Source: Enterobacter sp. C2 (GTDB lineage Bacteria > Pseudomonadota > Gammaproteobacteria > Enterobacterales > Enterobacteriaceae). Taken from it: a DNA stretch of 64,000 nt. Of this stretch, positions 9,080 to 16,098 are shown one piece after another. Position numbers and translations under genes: made by a program. The notes under the pieces were generated by a model. That model saw nothing but the letters and a program-made list of their open reading frames with translations, searched no databases and was not told the origin of the DNA. The stretch is from the NCBI RefSeq assembly GCF_019880405.1, contig NZ_CP082269.1:1054001-1118000 (forward strand), written 5' to 3'. Each line of letters starts with the position of its first letter. Within the stretch, counting starts at the first letter, position 1.

Positions 9080-9595
9080 ATGCCGGGTGTAAACGACTCC
9101 ACCTCTGTTCTGCTATTGACTGCAAATGACTGGGTGCCAAATAACCCGCGTTTACCTGTGCTTATTTACCGCCAGATTTTTACTGCTGACGAGAAGGCTA
9201 TTGCAACAGCGCAGACGCTTTTTGAAAGAAACGGCTGGCCCGCACAGTGGGTTGATGGCATTTATCCTTATCACCACTACCACAGCAATGCCCATGAGGT
9301 GCTGGCCATTGCGCGCGGCGAGGCCCGGCTTATGCTCGGCGGCCCGAAAGGAGAGCAGGTAGTTGTACGCGGCGGCGATATTGTGCTGCTGCCTGCGGGG
9401 ACGGGCCACTGCAATCTTCATAGCAGCGATGATTTCACCGTAGTAGGGGCCTATCCACCTGAGCAACAGTTTGATCTGTGTCGCGGGGCACCTACTGCCG
9501 AAATGCTGGCGGCTATTGCCAATGCGCCTTTTCCACATTGCGATCCGGTATACGGTGAAAAAGGGCCGCTTATTAAAAATTGGGTAAACATTTAA
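9080..9595 (+). CDS. Cupin-fold protein (YjlB-like)
   Basis: 171 residues from the ATG at 9080, preferred over an upstream in-frame ATG at 8987 because AGAGAG lies just before it and the extra residues have no family character. The cupin metal site is visible: the first motif is YHHYHSNAHEVLAIARG (three histidines and a glutamate) and the second is LPAGTGHCN. A C-terminal region with PHCDPVYG is typical of the YjlB-type cupins. The metal and substrate are unknown. The gene stands alone between a divergent membrane protein and an AT-rich region. Confidence 0.8.
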   Translation: MPGVNDSTSVLLLTANDWVPNNPRLPVLIYRQIFTADEKAIATAQTLFERNGWPAQWVDGIYPYHHYHSNAHEVLAIARGEARLMLGGPKGEQVVVRGGDIVLLPAGTGHCNLHSSDDFTVVGAYPPEQQFDLCRGAPTAEMLAAIANAPFPHCDPVYGEKGPLIKNWVNI

Positions 9596-9852
9596 GCAGC
9601 GCTAACATAATAGTAATGACATAATTCGTCCTTTGAAAAATCACGAAAATGATGATGATTTGTTTTTGCTAATAAAATCACAAAATTTATCTGTATATTT
9701 AATAATTAACGCTTTACAAACGTAAATCTGTGTAATTATTACTCACTTAGGCTCGATATATTCTGAAAGTAATGTTCTTTGCTGTTAGATACGCTATAAA
9801 AGGTATGTAATATATAAGTATTCATAACAAAGTATGATAGCCAGAGGCATGT

Positions 9853-10290
9853 ATGCAAATAATCTATTTCAAAGTGGAATGCCTGTTCCCGGAGCTTTTA
9901 CCCTCATCGACAGTTACTCTTAAAGAGGTAGTATTAACAAGAGAGAATGAAGTTATATCAACTTTTTCTAACTTGAAAATTAATAACTTGCCCTTTTATA
10001 GCTTTCATTTAGTGCCTGTTGGGTTCAGAAAAATTGAACATGTTATTAAAGGCGAGCCTGGAAAGCATTTGCAGTTTTCCTCAGGCTATCTGCAGTCTGG
10101 TGAATACCGGGTAGAGACCCCTGCCGGCGAGAAGGTGCTTGGCTATGACGCGCTTACGGCGCTCTGGCTGTTGGTTGACGAGAATGATGAGGAGCGTTAT
10201 CTCACCACCAATGAATTTATTGCGCGCGATTATTCGATTATTCGCCCGATAAAATTAGTTTATCGTAACCGCCGGGACATTACCTGCTAA
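9853..10290 (+). CDS. Unrecognised 145-residue protein
   Basis: I do not recognise this protein. It has no signal peptide or membrane segment. The N-terminal half is rich in strand-like stretches (MQIIYFKVECLF, TVTLKEVVLTREN) and the C-terminal half is acidic then basic (ENDEERYLTTNEF, RPIKLVYRNRRD). The first third is AT-rich, continuing the AT-rich 250 bp upstream, while the last third has the composition of neighbouring genes. The AGAGG a few bases upstream is a modest ribosome site. It ends 48 bp before the convergent diguanylate cyclase and is probably a single-gene transcript. Acquisition by transfer is possible but not shown. Confidence 0.6.
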   Translation: MQIIYFKVECLFPELLPSSTVTLKEVVLTRENEVISTFSNLKINNLPFYSFHLVPVGFRKIEHVIKGEPGKHLQFSSGYLQSGEYRVETPAGEKVLGYDALTALWLLVDENDEERYLTTNEFIARDYSIIRPIKLVYRNRRDITC

Positions 10291-10327
10291 GTAAGACACT
10301 CTACGCGTTTAAAATATAATATATTTT

Positions 10328-10354
10328 GCCTGCGGGATTATCCCGCACGCAGGC
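10328..10354 (+). terminator. Hairpin between convergent genes
   Basis: GCCTGC (10328-10333) and GCAGGC (10349-10354) can pair around a second inverted repeat GCGGGAT/ATCCCGC and are followed by TTTC on the plus strand. It lies 37 bp past the unrecognised gene and overlaps the last codons of the convergent diguanylate cyclase gene. Confidence 0.45.
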
Positions 10355-11117
10355 TTTCATTTACTGATACAAGAGCAGCCGGTTTACGTTCCGGACGAAA
10401 TAGCGATTCATGTAGCGCAACCTGATTACGGCCACGTTTTTTTGCGGTATAGAGCGCGATGTCGGCTGCGCTATATAGGGCTTCAAAATCGCTTTGGCGC
10501 ACGCCAAGGCTTACGCCAAAGCTGGCCGTAACATATTGCTGGGGCAGACAGTCCAGCGTGGAGGCACTTAGCGATGCGTGAATATAACGCGCAATTATTA
10601 TCGCCTCTTCCAGCCGGGCATGGGGTAACAGAATAGTAAACTCTTCACCACCTACGCGGCCAATGGAAGCCTGCGCGGGGAGGGCATGACGTATGCGCGA
10701 CACCAGCGAGCAGATCACTTTATCACCCATGGGATGGCCGTACTCATCGTTAATGCGCTTGAAGTGATCGATATCCAGCAGGATCAGCGCCACGTTGCCC
10801 TGCGTCAGGGCGTGATTGATATGGTTAATGATTGCGCTGCGGTTATAAACGGCGGTGAGCGGATCGTGGGTCGCTTCGTATTCCAGACGAGCCGCCAGCT
10901 TTTGTAGCTCATCGTTCATGCGCGTAAGTTCACGTTCGGCGCGATCGCTGCGGGAGATCAGACGGTAAGACTGGCGGATGAGCCGCTGATAGTGTTTTGC
11001 CACCGTCCACAGCTTTTCGCGACACTCTTCGGCGGGCAGTCGCGCATCGGCGGCGGCGACCCGGGCGTCCTCCAGTACGGCATACTCTTCCTGGAATAGC
11101 TCGTTGATATCTAACAT
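10338..11117 (-). CDS. SiaD-like diguanylate cyclase (GGDEF)
   Basis: A 259-residue soluble protein. Residues 1-80 are helical and probably coiled-coil; residues about 85-245 are a GGDEF domain with THDPLTAVYNRSA, LDIDHFKRINDEYGH and the active loop RVGGEEFTILLP, so the catalytic GGEEF is intact and it should make cyclic di-GMP from GTP. No RxxD inhibitory site precedes the GGEEF loop (sequence is ALPAQASIGRVGGEEF). Its ATG overlaps the stop of the upstream SiaC-like gene by 7 bp, showing translational coupling. In Pseudomonas SiaABCD, unphosphorylated SiaC binds and activates the cyclase SiaD; the same logic is likely here. Confidence 0.9.
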   Translation of the reverse strand: MLDINELFQEEYAVLEDARVAAADARLPAEECREKLWTVAKHYQRLIRQSYRLISRSDRAERELTRMNDELQKLAARLEYEATHDPLTAVYNRSAIINHINHALTQGNVALILLDIDHFKRINDEYGHPMGDKVICSLVSRIRHALPAQASIGRVGGEEFTILLPHARLEEAIIIARYIHASLSASTLDCLPQQYVTASFGVSLGVRQSDFEALYSAADIALYTAKKRGRNQVALHESLFRPERKPAALVSVNESLRAG

Positions 11118-11527
11118 GCGTTAAGGTCCGGCGTTAAAAAGACGGCAAGCGCCGGGAAATCAAGACTGACTTCCTGGCCAAACTCTTCGGAAATATCGTC
11201 ATCTGCATCATAATACCAGTGCAGCTCGCAAGCTTTGCCGCGTTTTGCAAAACCGTTCAGGGACTCAAAGAACTCGAACAGTAGCTTGGTGCTGGAGCTG
11301 TTAAAGTAGCTCAGCGCAACGTGCAGCTGTAGCGGAGCCGATTCAGCAGGGATCTCCTCTAGCCAGCTCTCAACGGCCTGCAACAGCGGGCGGAAGAAGG
11401 CGGCGGCGTTTTCCGGGTAGGCCTCACCTTTTAGCACCAGACGATGCGCCGGAAAATCAAAATTCACTTCCGGTGTGGCAGAGGTTGCTGCAAGCACAAT
11501 CACGGTAGGCAGTGTGGTATCAGTCAT
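11111..11527 (-). CDS. SiaC-like regulatory phosphoprotein (DUF1987)
   Basis: A 138-residue acidic protein of the DUF1987/SiaC family. The stretch LHVALSYFNSSSTKLLFEFF contains the conserved Ser/Thr cluster that is phosphorylated in Pseudomonas SiaC and SpoIIAA-like proteins. It is expected to be phosphorylated by the adjacent SiaB-like kinase, dephosphorylated by the SiaA-like phosphatase, and to bind the adjacent diguanylate cyclase in the unphosphorylated form. It overlaps both neighbours (8 bp with siaB, 7 bp with siaD). Confidence 0.85.
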   Translation of the reverse strand: MTDTTLPTVIVLAATSATPEVNFDFPAHRLVLKGEAYPENAAAFFRPLLQAVESWLEEIPAESAPLQLHVALSYFNSSSTKLLFEFFESLNGFAKRGKACELHWYYDADDDISEEFGQEVSLDFPALAVFLTPDLNAC

Positions 11528-12101
11528 GGCAAAAGGTGGCCTTTAAGTGGAATGCGGACAGCGAACTCGCCGCCAGAGGATGAATGCGGTACTCCAGCGG
11601 TTCGCTGGTATCTCGCGCCATGGTCAACAGGCCAATGTTGGCCCCTTTACTGGTCGCGGGTGCTTCACTGCGTAAGTTCTGTTTCCAGGCCTGCTTGATT
11701 TCGGCCTGGGTCATCGTGCGCAACACGTCGAGGTTGTTTTGCAGCAGCGAGGAGGCCTCATACCCCACAAGATTAGCGGTTTCGAGATAGTAGTTAGCGT
11801 GATCGGTGTGCAGACAGAGTGAACCAAAGCGCAGCTCCTCGTTATCTGTGCCGATATAGCGCTCGTCGCTGGAGTAGCGCACAATGTTCTGGCCCATCTC
11901 AATAAAGACCGAGAAGAGCCGACGGCGCAGCGGTAGCGAAGACTCGTGCTTATCCAGCCATGCCCGCACCACGTCACCCATCGCCACAATATGCTGTTGC
12001 GAAAAATAGCCGGTATAAAACAGCTCTACCGCGCTTTGCCTTTGTAATGTGATCAACGGTAGCAGAACCGCGTCTTTGACCTGCAGGTCACTTAATTTCA
12101 T
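11520..12101 (-). CDS. SiaB-like protein kinase (DUF6272)
   Basis: 193 residues from the ATG at 12101, chosen over an upstream in-frame start at 12131 because it lies 8 bp after the siaA-like stop with GGTGA upstream. It has GHKL-kinase features: an N-box-like FIEMGQNIVRYSSD and a glycine loop SKGANIGLLTMAR near the C-terminus. SiaB-family proteins phosphorylate SiaC, in the manner of anti-sigma kinases such as SpoIIAB. No membrane segment. It sits between the phosphatase and SiaC genes in one operon. Confidence 0.85.
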   Translation of the reverse strand: MKLSDLQVKDAVLLPLITLQRQSAVELFYTGYFSQQHIVAMGDVVRAWLDKHESSLPLRRRLFSVFIEMGQNIVRYSSDERYIGTDNEELRFGSLCLHTDHANYYLETANLVGYEASSLLQNNLDVLRTMTQAEIKQAWKQNLRSEAPATSKGANIGLLTMARDTSEPLEYRIHPLAASSLSAFHLKATFCHD

Positions 12102-12109
12102 AGTGTTTT

Positions 12110-13318
12110 TCACCAGCGAAAACCAAACCACGTCATGTCATCACGCGACGCTTCCTGACCTTGCCAGGCCTGAAGGCCTTCCAGCAGCGCGCCAGAAAGG
12201 GCGCTCATCGGCAAAGTACGATTTTGTAATAACAGGGATTGAATGCGTTTCTTACCAAACATAATGCTGCGCTCGCCGCCAATCTGATCCGTTACGCCGT
12301 CGGTAACCACCATCACCTGATCGCCCGCCTGTAACGGGCGCTGATAGCGACGCCACTGCTGGTCGGCAGGCGTATCGGTATAGCCGAGGCCTTTTCTGTC
12401 AGACTCAAGTACGCTGACCTCTTCATCCTCTGCACCCAGCATAAAGGCGTGCATTCGGGCGTTAGCCCAGATCAGCTGCGCGTTAACGCGGTCGGCATAC
12501 ACTGCGATGGCATCGCAGCCGTCATTAGACTGGTTCAGGTCGGCGCTGGGATGCAGCTGGCTCAGGGTCTGCTTGATGTGTCGATTGACGATCGCCAGCA
12601 GGCGCTCTGGCTCATTCGCCGGGGCCAGAGAGAGGGCTTTCTCCAGCGCCGAGGCGAAAATAAAGGTCATAAACGCGCCGGGCACGCCGTGTCCGGTGCA
12701 GTCGGCAATCACCACCAGCCAGCCGTTCTCATCGCGTTGAAAAGCATAGATGTCGCCGCCCACGCAGTCTCGCGGCTGCCAGTAGAGGCACCACTCTTTA
12801 AGGCTCTCTTCAATACCCTGCCGGGAGCGGCTCAGCATCGACTCCTGGATCACCCGCGCATACTCGATACTCTGCATGATCTGAAAATGCTGTTTGGCCT
12901 GCAGATCGGAGACCGTTTTAATCAGGTCGATGCCCAGGCCAATCCCCAGATAGTGTCCCTCATCGGTCAGGATAAAGCCTTCGGTCACCGCCTTATCGCC
13001 GGTTTCGATGACCCGCTCGGCGAGATACTCCAGCCCGGCGCTGGCCTCGACGATCAGCGGCGTCTTATCCATAAAGGCGATGCAGCTTTTTTGATCGTAG
13101 AGCTCATGAAAGAAAGGGCGGCTCATCTGGGAGAGAAAAATGTGCCGGTTGATCATGCCGAGCGGGCGACTGTTTTCCAGCACCGGCAGGCCGATCAGCG
13201 TCTTATGTTCGCTAAAGAGCGCCATCACCTGCTGATTATTGGCGTCGGGCGTCACGTGCGGTACCGCGATACGCAACATGCCTGCGTTTAACTGGCGCGA
13301 GGAGAGAGGGATTTCCAT
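12110..13318 (-). CDS. SiaA-like PP2C/SpoIIE phosphatase with CBS-like N-terminus
   Basis: A 402-residue protein. The C-terminal about 230 residues form a PP2C/SpoIIE serine phosphatase: PRDCVGGDIYAF, the metal-binding ADCTGHGVPGAFMT, VTDGVTDQIGG and the terminal SRDDMTWFGF carry the expected aspartates. The N-terminal about 130 residues lack membrane helices and resemble a CBS-pair sensor (GLPVLENSRPLGMINR ... GFILTDEGHYLGIGLGID), so the input here is cytosolic, unlike membrane-bound HAMP-containing SiaA of Pseudomonas. It is the first gene of the four-gene operon and should dephosphorylate the SiaC-like protein, turning on c-di-GMP synthesis. The ribosome site is weak. Confidence 0.85.
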   Translation of the reverse strand: MEIPLSSRQLNAGMLRIAVPHVTPDANNQQVMALFSEHKTLIGLPVLENSRPLGMINRHIFLSQMSRPFFHELYDQKSCIAFMDKTPLIVEASAGLEYLAERVIETGDKAVTEGFILTDEGHYLGIGLGIDLIKTVSDLQAKQHFQIMQSIEYARVIQESMLSRSRQGIEESLKEWCLYWQPRDCVGGDIYAFQRDENGWLVVIADCTGHGVPGAFMTFIFASALEKALSLAPANEPERLLAIVNRHIKQTLSQLHPSADLNQSNDGCDAIAVYADRVNAQLIWANARMHAFMLGAEDEEVSVLESDRKGLGYTDTPADQQWRRYQRPLQAGDQVMVVTDGVTDQIGGERSIMFGKKRIQSLLLQNRTLPMSALSGALLEGLQAWQGQEASRDDMTWFGFRW

Positions 13319-13467
13319 GGTGACCGACGTTATTCCAGCAAGTAAGATTTATCCTAGAGTAAGTCCGTAATATGACGCTTTTATTTCAATCACTTGCTTG
13401 AAGTTACAACGCTATTTTATCGAGCTTAAAGGCAAACTATAGCCATAACTCACGCCCGTACACAGGC

Positions 13468-13492
13468 AAAAAAAAGCCCGCGCAGGGCGGGC
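13468..13492 (-). terminator. Rho-independent terminator of the RyhB-like RNA
   Basis: On the minus strand a 6-bp GC stem (GCCCGC / GCGGGC, 5-nt loop) is followed by eight T, a classic sRNA 3' end that also serves Hfq binding. Confidence 0.9.
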
Positions 13493-13561
13493 AGTAAATA
13501 CTGGAAGCAATGTGAGCAATGTCGTACTGAATACCTGAGTTATTTACTCAACTATTCAGTG
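13468..13561 (-). ncRNA. ryhB: RyhB-family iron-responsive small RNA
   Basis: Read leftward, the interval contains the RyhB core almost unchanged: ACGACATTGCTCACATTG followed by CTTCCAGTATTTACT (plus positions about 13495-13525), which is the base-pairing region used against targets such as sodB and sdh. It ends in a strong terminator with eight T. The predicted promoter is TTGCAA (13591-13596), 17 bp, TATCTT (13568-13573), giving a start near 13561 and an RNA of about 94 nt; E. coli RyhB is 90 nt. The 5' part differs from E. coli RyhB. A near-consensus Fur box covers the promoter. E. coli ryhB lies between yhhX and yhhY, so this copy in a different neighbourhood may be a second paralogue like Salmonella RyhB-2. 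Confidence 0.88.
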
Positions 13562-13563
13562 AT

Positions 13564-13582
13564 GAGAAAGATAATCTTTATC
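13564..13582 (-). promoter_or_regulatory. Fur box over the RyhB-like promoter
   Basis: The 19 bp match the Fur consensus GATAATGATAATCATTATC at 16 of 19 positions by eye. It overlaps the predicted -10 element and spacer, so Fur-Fe2+ should block transcription and iron starvation should release it. Confidence 0.85.
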
Positions 13583-13595
13583 ATCTGAACTTGCA

Positions 13596-13614
13596 ACCCT
13601 ATCTTTAATAGGGT
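13596..13614 (+). repeat. Inverted repeat upstream of the DUF1176 gene
   Basis: ACCCTAT (13596-13602) and ATAGGGT (13608-13614) form a perfect 7-bp inverted repeat with a 5-nt loop; a partial third copy, CTATAGGG, follows at about 13621. It lies between the leftward sRNA promoter and the rightward DUF1176 gene and could be a regulator site or a leader hairpin. Confidence 0.45.
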
Positions 13615-13695
13615 CGCTACCTATAGGGTGCGGGGCTCTATATACTCTGTGCCTGTTTACCTTACCGCCTCGCCGTTTTAATGAAAGGATGTGAA

Positions 13696-14763
13696 ATGAA
13701 GCAGGATGAGATTTTAAACAGCATGAAGCGTGTATCTGTTTTTTTGACGCTCGCTATATCCGCACTGCTGTCTACTCAGTCGATAGCAAAAAGCAGCCAG
13801 GAAAACGTCTTTTTCTCTCATGGTGATTGGGAGCTGGGCTGTGACAATACGTTGAGCTGCCGGGCTGCAGGCTACACCGAAAACGTAATGAGTAATGAAA
13901 ACGTCGCCATGGTGATGCTCAGCCGTCAGGCTGGCCCGGCGACAAAAGTGGAAAACTGGGTTCTGTTAACCAACAACGACCCCTCGACGAATGCTCAACA
14001 GAAGCCAGCGCCAGAAATTATCATCGATAAAACGTCTCTCGGCCCCCTCGAAAAGGGTGATGAAGTTAGCTGGAAGATGAACGAAAGCCAATATGGTGCC
14101 TTTATGGCGGCGTTATCCAACAAAGGAAAGATTACCTTCAGGGATAGCGTGGACACGTATACATTTTCATCTGCGGGTTCAAACGCTGTTCTTTTGAAAA
14201 TGGATGAATTTCAGGGGCGAGTCGGCACGCAGGGGGCCATACTCAGCAAAGGCGAGCGGGATGAAAGCAAGGTTCCTCTGCCTAAAGCCGTACCGATACT
14301 CAAAAAGATGCCTGTCCTTGATACCGAAGGGCATAAACTCAACCCGGATCAGCTGGATACCTTCAAAAAACAGTTGCTTCCAGCCATATTGAAAGGGAAG
14401 GGCAGCGACTGTTCGGAGGATCTTGAGCAGGAAGAGTGGTTCGCAGCAAAGCTGGATGCAGACCATACCTTGATCTACGCATCCTGCTGGAAAGGGGCCT
14501 ATAACGCGGGAAACCTCTGGTATATCGTCTCACCGGACCTGAAAAAAATCATCCAGTGGATAGATAACAGCAACGATACCTATCACGATGGAATGATAGA
14601 GGGAGTCTTCCTGGGTAACTCCACTGGCGTGAGTGAGACAAAGAGTCAATTTTTATGGAACGGTAGCCAGTTTGTCGATGCCTTCGAGGACTATCGGGGC
14701 CATTGTGCAGGCTATACCGATTTCGCCCCCTGCCGAATGCCACTTCTTCTGACCAAACAGTAA
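13696..14763 (+). CDS. DUF1176 periplasmic protein
   Basis: 355 residues from the ATG at 13696, which has AAGGA 7 bp upstream; other in-frame starts are at 13681 and 13723, the last placing the signal peptide (MKRVSVFLTLAISALLSTQS) at the very start. The mature protein begins near KSSQENVFFSHGDWELGCDN and ends with FEDYRGHCAGYTDFAPCRMP; these HGDWELGCDN and cysteine-containing segments are features of DUF1176. Three or four cysteine pairs suggest disulfides in the periplasm. Function of the family is unknown. It is transcribed away from the RyhB-like gene. Confidence 0.75.
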   Translation: MKQDEILNSMKRVSVFLTLAISALLSTQSIAKSSQENVFFSHGDWELGCDNTLSCRAAGYTENVMSNENVAMVMLSRQAGPATKVENWVLLTNNDPSTNAQQKPAPEIIIDKTSLGPLEKGDEVSWKMNESQYGAFMAALSNKGKITFRDSVDTYTFSSAGSNAVLLKMDEFQGRVGTQGAILSKGERDESKVPLPKAVPILKKMPVLDTEGHKLNPDQLDTFKKQLLPAILKGKGSDCSEDLEQEEWFAAKLDADHTLIYASCWKGAYNAGNLWYIVSPDLKKIIQWIDNSNDTYHDGMIEGVFLGNSTGVSETKSQFLWNGSQFVDAFEDYRGHCAGYTDFAPCRMPLLLTKQ

Positions 14764-14788
14764 AGTCTCCCTTCAGTTCACTCCTGCC

Positions 14789-14809
14789 CGCCAGCGCGTC
14801 GCGCTGGCG
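14789..14809 (+). terminator. Hairpin after the DUF1176 gene
   Basis: GCCAGCGC and GCGCTGGC form a perfect 8-bp stem with a 3-nt loop, extended by one C-G pair, about 25 bp after the stop. The T run (CTTTTTC) begins 10 bp further on, so termination is likely but the element is not canonical. Confidence 0.55.
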
Positions 14810-14850
14810 CGTTATCGCTTTTTCAAGGTAATTATTCTTGATTGCATACT

Positions 14851-14870
14851 TATAATGAGTATAGTTCTCA
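14851..14870 (+). promoter_or_regulatory. Promoter -10 with Fur-like operator before the YncE-like gene
   Basis: TATAAT (14851-14856) overlaps an imperfect Fur site, TGAGTATAGTTCTCA (14856-14870), with dyad TGA...TCA ends; about 13 of 19 bases fit the Fur consensus. No good -35 is visible. Its position before a YncE-like gene and a siderophore receptor makes iron control plausible. Confidence 0.55.
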
Positions 14871-14952
14871 TTCTCTTTAGCGTTTAGATAAGCCCGTTGG
14901 CTTGCGCGCTACCTTCCTGATGAATGACTTTGAACGGTTAAGGATGCTCCTG

Positions 14953-16044
14953 ATGAAAATGAAAACCTCTGCCCTGGCCCTCTGCCTGGCAATGGCGTTG
15001 AGCGGCTGCAATACCACCTCGTCCGCCAGCGCAAAACCGGCTGCCGAGGCGCAAAAACCGCAGGCAGCAGTGGCTCAGCAGAGTAACGTTGTGAAGCGCG
15101 ATCTGGCGGAGGGGGTGTATGAGCTGGCATTAAGTCCAACGGGCGATGCGCTGTACGTAGCCAGCGCAGAAGGGTTCAAAGACGTGCAGGGCGGGGTGGT
15201 CTACAAGCTCGATCCTAAAACCTTAAAAACGATCGGATCGACCCATACCGATCTGAAAAACTTCGGCATGGATATCGCCCCGGACGGTAAAACCCTTTAC
15301 GTCACCAATTCGCTGGATGCGGGCATCAGCGCCATCAGCACCGCCGATGGCAAAGTGCTGGCGCGGGCGATCTTCCCGGAGCGTAACAAAGAGGGCTTCC
15401 CGTACGGCGCGCGTCAGGTGCTGCTGCATAACGGTCTGCTCTACATCGGCGCGGTGGCCGATCCGGCCCTGATCTGGATCGTGGACGCGAAGACCATGAA
15501 GCTGAAAACCCGCATCAAAAACACCGGTAAATGGATGACCGGCCTGCACTACTCTGAGCAAACCCAGCGTATTTATGCTGCTAACGGCGGCGGTGAAATC
15601 CTGGTGATCAACCCGCGCAACAACCGTGTGGAAAAACGCTGGAAGCCGCTGGGGGAAAAAGAGGCCCTGCTGCTTAACTTCGCGGAAGACAGCGCCACTG
15701 GCCGCCTGTTCGTGACCGATAACTCAAAGGCAAAAACCACCCTGGTGCTGGATATCCACACCGGCAAGGTAATTAAGCAGCTCGACGTAGGTGACTCTCT
15801 GGCGGTGAAGTTCAACCCGAAACGCAATGAGATTTACATCAGCCAGCGTGAGTCCGGCAAGCTCCTGAGCCTCGACGGCACCACCTATGCAGTGAAGCAG
15901 TCGTGGGATCTGCCGCCGAATCCGAACAGCCTGCTGGTCTCCGCCGACGGTCAGACGCTCTATGCCACCGTTAAACAGGCCTTCAATAAAGATCACTCGA
16001 CCAACGGTCCGGACAGCGTTGTGCGTATCGCGCTGAATCAGTAG
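14953..16044 (+). CDS. YncE-like beta-propeller lipoprotein
   Basis: 363 residues from the ATG at 14953 (AAGGA about 9 bp upstream). The N-terminus MKMKTSALALCLAMALSGC ends in a lipobox, so the protein is a lipoprotein, unlike secreted E. coli YncE. Residues about 45-363 are a seven-bladed propeller with repeated blade motifs (YELALSPTGDALYVAS, FGMDIAPDGKTLYVTN, NSLLVSADGQTLYATV). Many segments match E. coli YncE closely (for example LKTRIKNTGKWMTGL). YncE is iron-regulated in E. coli and lies beside the TonB receptor gene yncD; here too the next gene is a TonB receptor. A role in iron or siderophore handling at the outer membrane is inferred. Confidence 0.85.
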   Translation: MKMKTSALALCLAMALSGCNTTSSASAKPAAEAQKPQAAVAQQSNVVKRDLAEGVYELALSPTGDALYVASAEGFKDVQGGVVYKLDPKTLKTIGSTHTDLKNFGMDIAPDGKTLYVTNSLDAGISAISTADGKVLARAIFPERNKEGFPYGARQVLLHNGLLYIGAVADPALIWIVDAKTMKLKTRIKNTGKWMTGLHYSEQTQRIYAANGGGEILVINPRNNRVEKRWKPLGEKEALLLNFAEDSATGRLFVTDNSKAKTTLVLDIHTGKVIKQLDVGDSLAVKFNPKRNEIYISQRESGKLLSLDGTTYAVKQSWDLPPNPNSLLVSADGQTLYATVKQAFNKDHSTNGPDSVVRIALNQ

Positions 16045-16051
16045 TGCAATC

Positions 16052-16075
16052 GGCCCGGCAACGGGCCATTTTTTT
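16052..16075 (+). terminator. Intrinsic terminator between YncE-like and receptor genes
   Basis: GGCCCG / CGGGCC, a perfect 6-bp stem with a 4-nt loop, is followed by A and seven T. It lies 7 bp after the stop and about 24 bp before the receptor start, leaving almost no room for a separate promoter after it. Confidence 0.85.
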
Positions 16076-16098
16076 AACCCACGCTCTTGTATGAGTTA

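Noticed and set aside
13461-13500. Terminator upstream of siaA as an attenuator or c-di-GMP riboswitch
   Set aside because: The hairpin follows a RyhB core and a Fur-controlled promoter, so it is the 3' end of an sRNA. No GEMM riboswitch motif was seen.
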